Source: an uncultured Verrucomicrobiales bacterium
Lineage (GTDB): Bacteria; Verrucomicrobiota; Verrucomicrobiia; Verrucomicrobiales; DEV007
NCBI GenBank assembly: GCA_913058215.1
Contig: CAJXQE010000031.1
Span: forward strand, 1 to 34,645
Reading direction: 5' to 3'
Length of the DNA stretch: 34,645 nt
The notes under the pieces were generated by a model. That model had not been told where the DNA came from and searched no databases. It worked only from the letters and a program-made list of their open reading frames with translations. Position 1 is the stretch's first letter. Each line of letters starts with the position of its first letter. The position numbers were made by a program, and so were the translations under genes. Positions 31,560 to 34,645 of this stretch are shown piece by piece.

Positions 31560-34060
31560 CCTTCCGTTCTCCACCGTTTGTTTTGACTCATTCCCTTGTG
31601 ATCGCATGGATATCCGGATTGGGGCTGACTCTGTCGATCGCAGAACCTGATGCCCAAAAAGTCGCCTTTTTTGAGAACAAAGTCAGGCCCCTGTTGTCAG
31701 AGCACTGTTACGATTGTCATTCGCAGAAGGCCGAAAAAATCAAAGGCGGGCTGCTTCTCGATACCAAAGAAGGCTGGAGTGCCGGTGGCGATTCCGGTGA
31801 CGTCATTGATCCGGGAAATCCGACCGGAAGCCTGCTCATGGAGACGGTTCAACATTCGGATCCTGATATGCAGATGCCTCCGAAGTACAAACTGGAGGAT
31901 GCCGAGATTGAGGTTCTGGAAAAATGGATCGCGATGGGTGCTCCCGATCCCCGGATTGGCGGCGGAGTAGTAAAATCAAGCAAACCCAAAATCGACATTG
32001 AAGAAGGAAGAAAACACTGGGCGTTTCAAGTGCCTCGAAACCCGGAGCTTCCTTCCGTAAAAGATTCATCCTGGGGAAAGGATAGTCTCGATCGATTCAT
32101 TCTCGCTGGAATCGAGAAAGCAGGTATCCATCCATCTCCGGATGCGGACAGATACACTTTGATCCGCCGGGCTACCCTCGATCTGATCGGGCTGCCTCCG
32201 ACCGTTACCGAAGTGAACGCCTTTGTGAAAGATACTGCCAGCGATGACGAAGCTTTTGCCAAAGTGGTCGACCGACTGCTTCAGTCAGAAAATTTCGGCG
32301 AACGCTGGGGGCGACACTGGCTCGACATTGCCCGCTACGCCGACTCTGTGGGGCGGACCCGAAATATCCCGTTTCCCTATGCCTGGAGATTTCGGAACTA
32401 TGTGATCGATTCCCTGAACCGGGACAAGCCCTATCATGTGTTTGTCGGCGAACAAATCGCGGGTGATTTAATGCCGGCGAAAAATCCGGTCCATCGCGAT
32501 GAAATGCTGGTCGCCACTGGATACCTCGCGCTTGGCTCGATGGATTTGAACGAACGGGACCGAGAGCAGTTCATGCTCGATCGCGTCGATGATCAGGTTG
32601 ATACCCTCGGTCGTTCTGTGCTTGGTCTGACGACAGGCTGTGCCCGTTGTCATGATCACAAGTTCGATCCGGTATCGCAGAAAGATTACTATGCCCTTGC
32701 GGGGATTTTTTCGAGCACGGAGACTTTGAGCGGACAGTTAAACAAAGGCGGTGGTGGAGCTTACACCCGGACGACCCTTCTGGCTTCGCTCGGGAAAAGT
32801 GGAGCATCACCGGGTTCTGCGAAAAATGACGGGGGACCCCGGAAACCCGTTCTCGATACCTCGGCAATCCAGGTGGCGCAGAAAAGGCTGAGATTTCTAA
32901 ATACTCAATCCAAAGCCACAGACCTGAAGCCGAAGAAGAAAAAGGAAATTCAATCCCAGTTAAAACGAACCCGAACCCGTCTTGCTCAGCTACAAAAAGG
33001 AATGGTCACGCCCGCGAAAAAGAAGGGCGGAAAGAAAAAGAAGGGAAGCGGAGAAGTGAATCCAGAAGCTCTCTTTGCGATGGGCGCGAAAGAGGGGAAG
33101 CCTGCCGACCTCGCATTGCGGGTTCGCGGAGAGCCCGATATCAAAGGCGATGTGGTCAGCCGTGGATTTCCTGCTGTTCTTTGTGCTGAGGGAGTTCCGG
33201 AAATTCCGGAAGGCGAGAGTGGGCGGCTCGATCTGGCCCGATGGCTTGCAAGTCCAGAGCACCCTTTGACGAGCAGGGTCATGGTGAACCGGATCTGGGA
33301 CCACCTGTTCGGTCGTGGAATTGTTCCGACAGTGGACAATTTCGGCGTTGCGGGGGAGAAGCCGACGCACCCGGAACTTCTCGACCACCTGACAACTCGT
33401 TTCGTCACTGACGGTTGGTCGATTAAGAAAATGATTCGCACAATGATGCTGAGTCGCAGTTATCGGATGAGTAGCGATCAGATTACAGCGAACAGTGAGG
33501 TGGATGAAAGTAATCGGCTTTTCTGGCGGATGAACCTTCGCCGGATGGAGGCCGAAGTGATTCGGGATTCCCTGCTCGCTGCCGGTGGAACACTGGATAC
33601 AAAACGCCCAACTGGCTCTCCTTTTGAAGGAAGCAAACCTGCTCAACTCGGGAAAGGAGGACCATTGGACCAGACCGAAAAGATCTTTCAGAACGGAGTT
33701 CGCAGTATCTACCTCCCCGTCTTTCGATCCAAAATTTCCGGGATGTTCACCGTCTTTGATTTTGCAGAACCTTCGATGGTGAATGGACAGCGTGATGTGA
33801 CGACAGTCGCACCGCAGGCCTTGTTCCTGATGAACAATAATTTTGTAGTCAAAGCCTCCACCCAGGCCGCAGAACGCGTTCAGGGAATGAACCTTCCCGA
33901 CAAAGATGCCCGGATTCGATATGCCTACGCCTACACACTTTGCCGAAAACCTTCCGAAGCGGAATTGAGTCGATCCAAAGAATTTTTGAGTAAGGGCAAC
34001 AACTGGCCGGCCTTCATGCAGGCGCTTTATTCAACAGCCGAGTTTCGTTATATCCGCTGA
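31556..34060 (+). CDS. PVC-type cytochrome protein with PSCyt1, DUF1549 and DUF1553
   Basis: An 834-residue exported protein. After a signal peptide (about 1-29), a c-type cytochrome-like PSCyt1 domain carries CYDCH (Cys51, Cys54, His55) and a Met in DPDMQMPPKYKL (about 105-107) as likely axial ligand. DUF1549 follows (about 148-400) with HWAFQVPRNPELP and RRATLDLIGLPPT, and includes a second haem-type motif CARCH (Cys362, Cys365, His366). A Lys-rich coiled linker (about 440-500) leads to DUF1553 (about 560-810), which includes SRVMVNRIWDHLFGRGIVPT. This layout is typical of Planctomycetes and Verrucomicrobia, where it is usually paired with a DUF1501 gene as here. Electron transfer or sugar or sulfated-glycan breakdown roles are proposed; the function is not settled. 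Confidence 0.92.
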   Translation: MTFRSPPFVLTHSLVIAWISGLGLTLSIAEPDAQKVAFFENKVRPLLSEHCYDCHSQKAEKIKGGLLLDTKEGWSAGGDSGDVIDPGNPTGSLLMETVQHSDPDMQMPPKYKLEDAEIEVLEKWIAMGAPDPRIGGGVVKSSKPKIDIEEGRKHWAFQVPRNPELPSVKDSSWGKDSLDRFILAGIEKAGIHPSPDADRYTLIRRATLDLIGLPPTVTEVNAFVKDTASDDEAFAKVVDRLLQSENFGERWGRHWLDIARYADSVGRTRNIPFPYAWRFRNYVIDSLNRDKPYHVFVGEQIAGDLMPAKNPVHRDEMLVATGYLALGSMDLNERDREQFMLDRVDDQVDTLGRSVLGLTTGCARCHDHKFDPVSQKDYYALAGIFSSTETLSGQLNKGGGGAYTRTTLLASLGKSGASPGSAKNDGGPRKPVLDTSAIQVAQKRLRFLNTQSKATDLKPKKKKEIQSQLKRTRTRLAQLQKGMVTPAKKKGGKKKKGSGEVNPEALFAMGAKEGKPADLALRVRGEPDIKGDVVSRGFPAVLCAEGVPEIPEGESGRLDLARWLASPEHPLTSRVMVNRIWDHLFGRGIVPTVDNFGVAGEKPTHPELLDHLTTRFVTDGWSIKKMIRTMMLSRSYRMSSDQITANSEVDESNRLFWRMNLRRMEAEVIRDSLLAAGGTLDTKRPTGSPFEGSKPAQLGKGGPLDQTEKIFQNGVRSIYLPVFRSKISGMFTVFDFAEPSMVNGQRDVTTVAPQALFLMNNNFVVKASTQAAERVQGMNLPDKDARIRYAYAYTLCRKPSEAELSRSKEFLSKGNNWPAFMQALYSTAEFRYIR

Positions 34061-34082
34061 TATCATTTTTAGACCAGAGAAC

Positions 34083-34598
34083 ATGAACACCTGCAGCGAT
34101 ACCTACACTCCACTAACACGCCGCGGAATGCTGCAACACACTGCGGCAGGATTCGGATTGCTTGCCTTTGCGGGATTGAATGCGGAAATTGCACGTGCTG
34201 CCGGAGCCTACCAGAGTCCACTCGCACCCAAGGATCCGCATTTCACGCCAAAGGCGAAGCGGGTCATCTTTCTCTTCATGCAGGGAGGCCCGAGTCATTT
34301 GGATACCTTCGACTGGAAGCCGAAACTTGCTGCCGCGAATGGAAAAACCACAGGAGGCAATGACGGGAAAAAAGGAGGAGCAAGAAAAGTCCTCGCTTCT
34401 CCGTTTTCCTTCAAAGCTCAGGGGAAAAGCGGACTGAAGATCAGCGAACTTTTTCCTCATTTAGGAAAGCATGCCGACGATCTCTGCCTGCTCAACGGGA
34501 TGCATACCTCCAATTCGGCGCATCCTCAGGCGTCGATCGCCCTTCACACCGGCAGTGTGAATTTCATTCGTCCATCGATGGGATCCTGGGTTGTATAC
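34083..34598 (+). CDS. DUF1501 protein with Tat signal, 3' end cut by contig edge
   Basis: The first 172 residues of a DUF1501 protein (alkaline-phosphatase-like fold, sulfatase-related). A twin-arginine signal is present (LTRRGMLQHTAAGFGLLAFA, Arg13-Arg14), followed by the family start AKRVIFLFMQGGPSHLDTFD and the block DDLCLLNGMHTSNSAHPQA. It begins 22 bases after the DUF1553 gene, the usual pairing. Translation beyond 34598 enters adapter DNA (the apparent SLIHI end is artificial), so roughly two thirds or more of the normal protein is missing. Confidence 0.93.
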
Positions 34599-34645
34599 CT
34601 GTCTCTTATACACATCTGACGCTGCCGACGAAGAGGATAGTGTAG
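34599..34645 (-). other. Nextera adapter with index, contig end
   Basis: 34599-34617 is the full 19-base reverse-complement Tn5 mosaic end. 34618-34631 continues as GACGCTGCCGACGA, the Read 1 side of Nextera. 34632-34639 (AGAGGATA) fits the 8-base i5 index slot, the complement of TATCCTCT, known as S503. 34640-34645 (GTGTAG) begins the P5 part. None of this is genome. Confidence 0.98.

Noticed and set aside
1..34645. tRNA, rRNA, CRISPR array, insertion sequence or prophage
   Set aside because: No cloverleaf-like gene, rRNA segment, regularly spaced repeat, transposase or integrase was seen in reading either strand.

Overview
This window reads as one complete short-read contig. It starts and ends in Illumina Nextera (Tn5) adapter sequence (1..16 and 34599..34645), so the first and last genes are cut by the assembly. 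The gene content points to the PVC group, most likely Verrucomicrobiota and less likely Planctomycetota. The evidence is a DUF1549/DUF1553 protein with an N-terminal c-type cytochrome motif followed by a Tat-exported DUF1501 protein, a Tat-exported Gfo/Idh/MocA oxidoreductase, a giant FG-GAP plus ASPIC/UnbV protein, and an SHD1-like domain fused to a zinc metallopeptidase. No rRNA or marker gene is present to prove the phylum. I saw no tRNA, rRNA, CRISPR, transposase, integrase or phage gene.

Layout. 17..4865 (minus strand): a truncated patatin-like phospholipase, a 445-base gene-poor stretch with short repeats, then a tight operon of an ArsR-type regulator and a PstSCAB phosphate importer with no phoU nearby. 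5005..8149: a secreted metallopeptidase, a small zinc-ribbon membrane protein, a PH-like membrane protein and riboflavin synthase. 8205..11250 (minus): an RlmD-type rRNA methyltransferase, a secreted esterase and a secreted SMP-30-like lactonase in one run. 11333..19393 (mostly plus): glycogen branching enzyme, a glycine-zipper lipoprotein, a 1204-residue FG-GAP/ASPIC protein, and purE-purK overlapping by four bases.

19394..24096 (minus): manC, ruvX, a beta-hydroxyacid dehydrogenase, ygfZ and an outer-membrane barrel protein. Strong hairpin terminators follow ygfZ and the barrel gene. 24186..27120 (plus): a small membrane protein, a UbiA-like membrane protein and an exported caspase-family protease with a C-terminal PQQ-like domain. 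27215..30381 (minus): the Gfo/Idh/MocA oxidoreductase, a small Cys-rich protein and an MFS transporter. 30477 to the end (plus): a DUF4190-hydrolase fusion and the DUF1549/DUF1553 plus DUF1501 pair.

Together these genes cover housekeeping (purines, riboflavin, rRNA modification, Fe-S repair, Holliday junction processing), phosphate uptake under an unusual local regulator, carbohydrate storage and activation, and a large exported complement of esterases, lactonase, peptidases and PVC-type oxidoreductases. The points most worth following up are: the ArsR-led pst operon, in which both the regulator and the ATPase carry paired cysteines in their C-terminal tails; the exported caspase with a propeller-like tail; the internally duplicated FG-GAP/ASPIC protein; and several short operator-like repeats.
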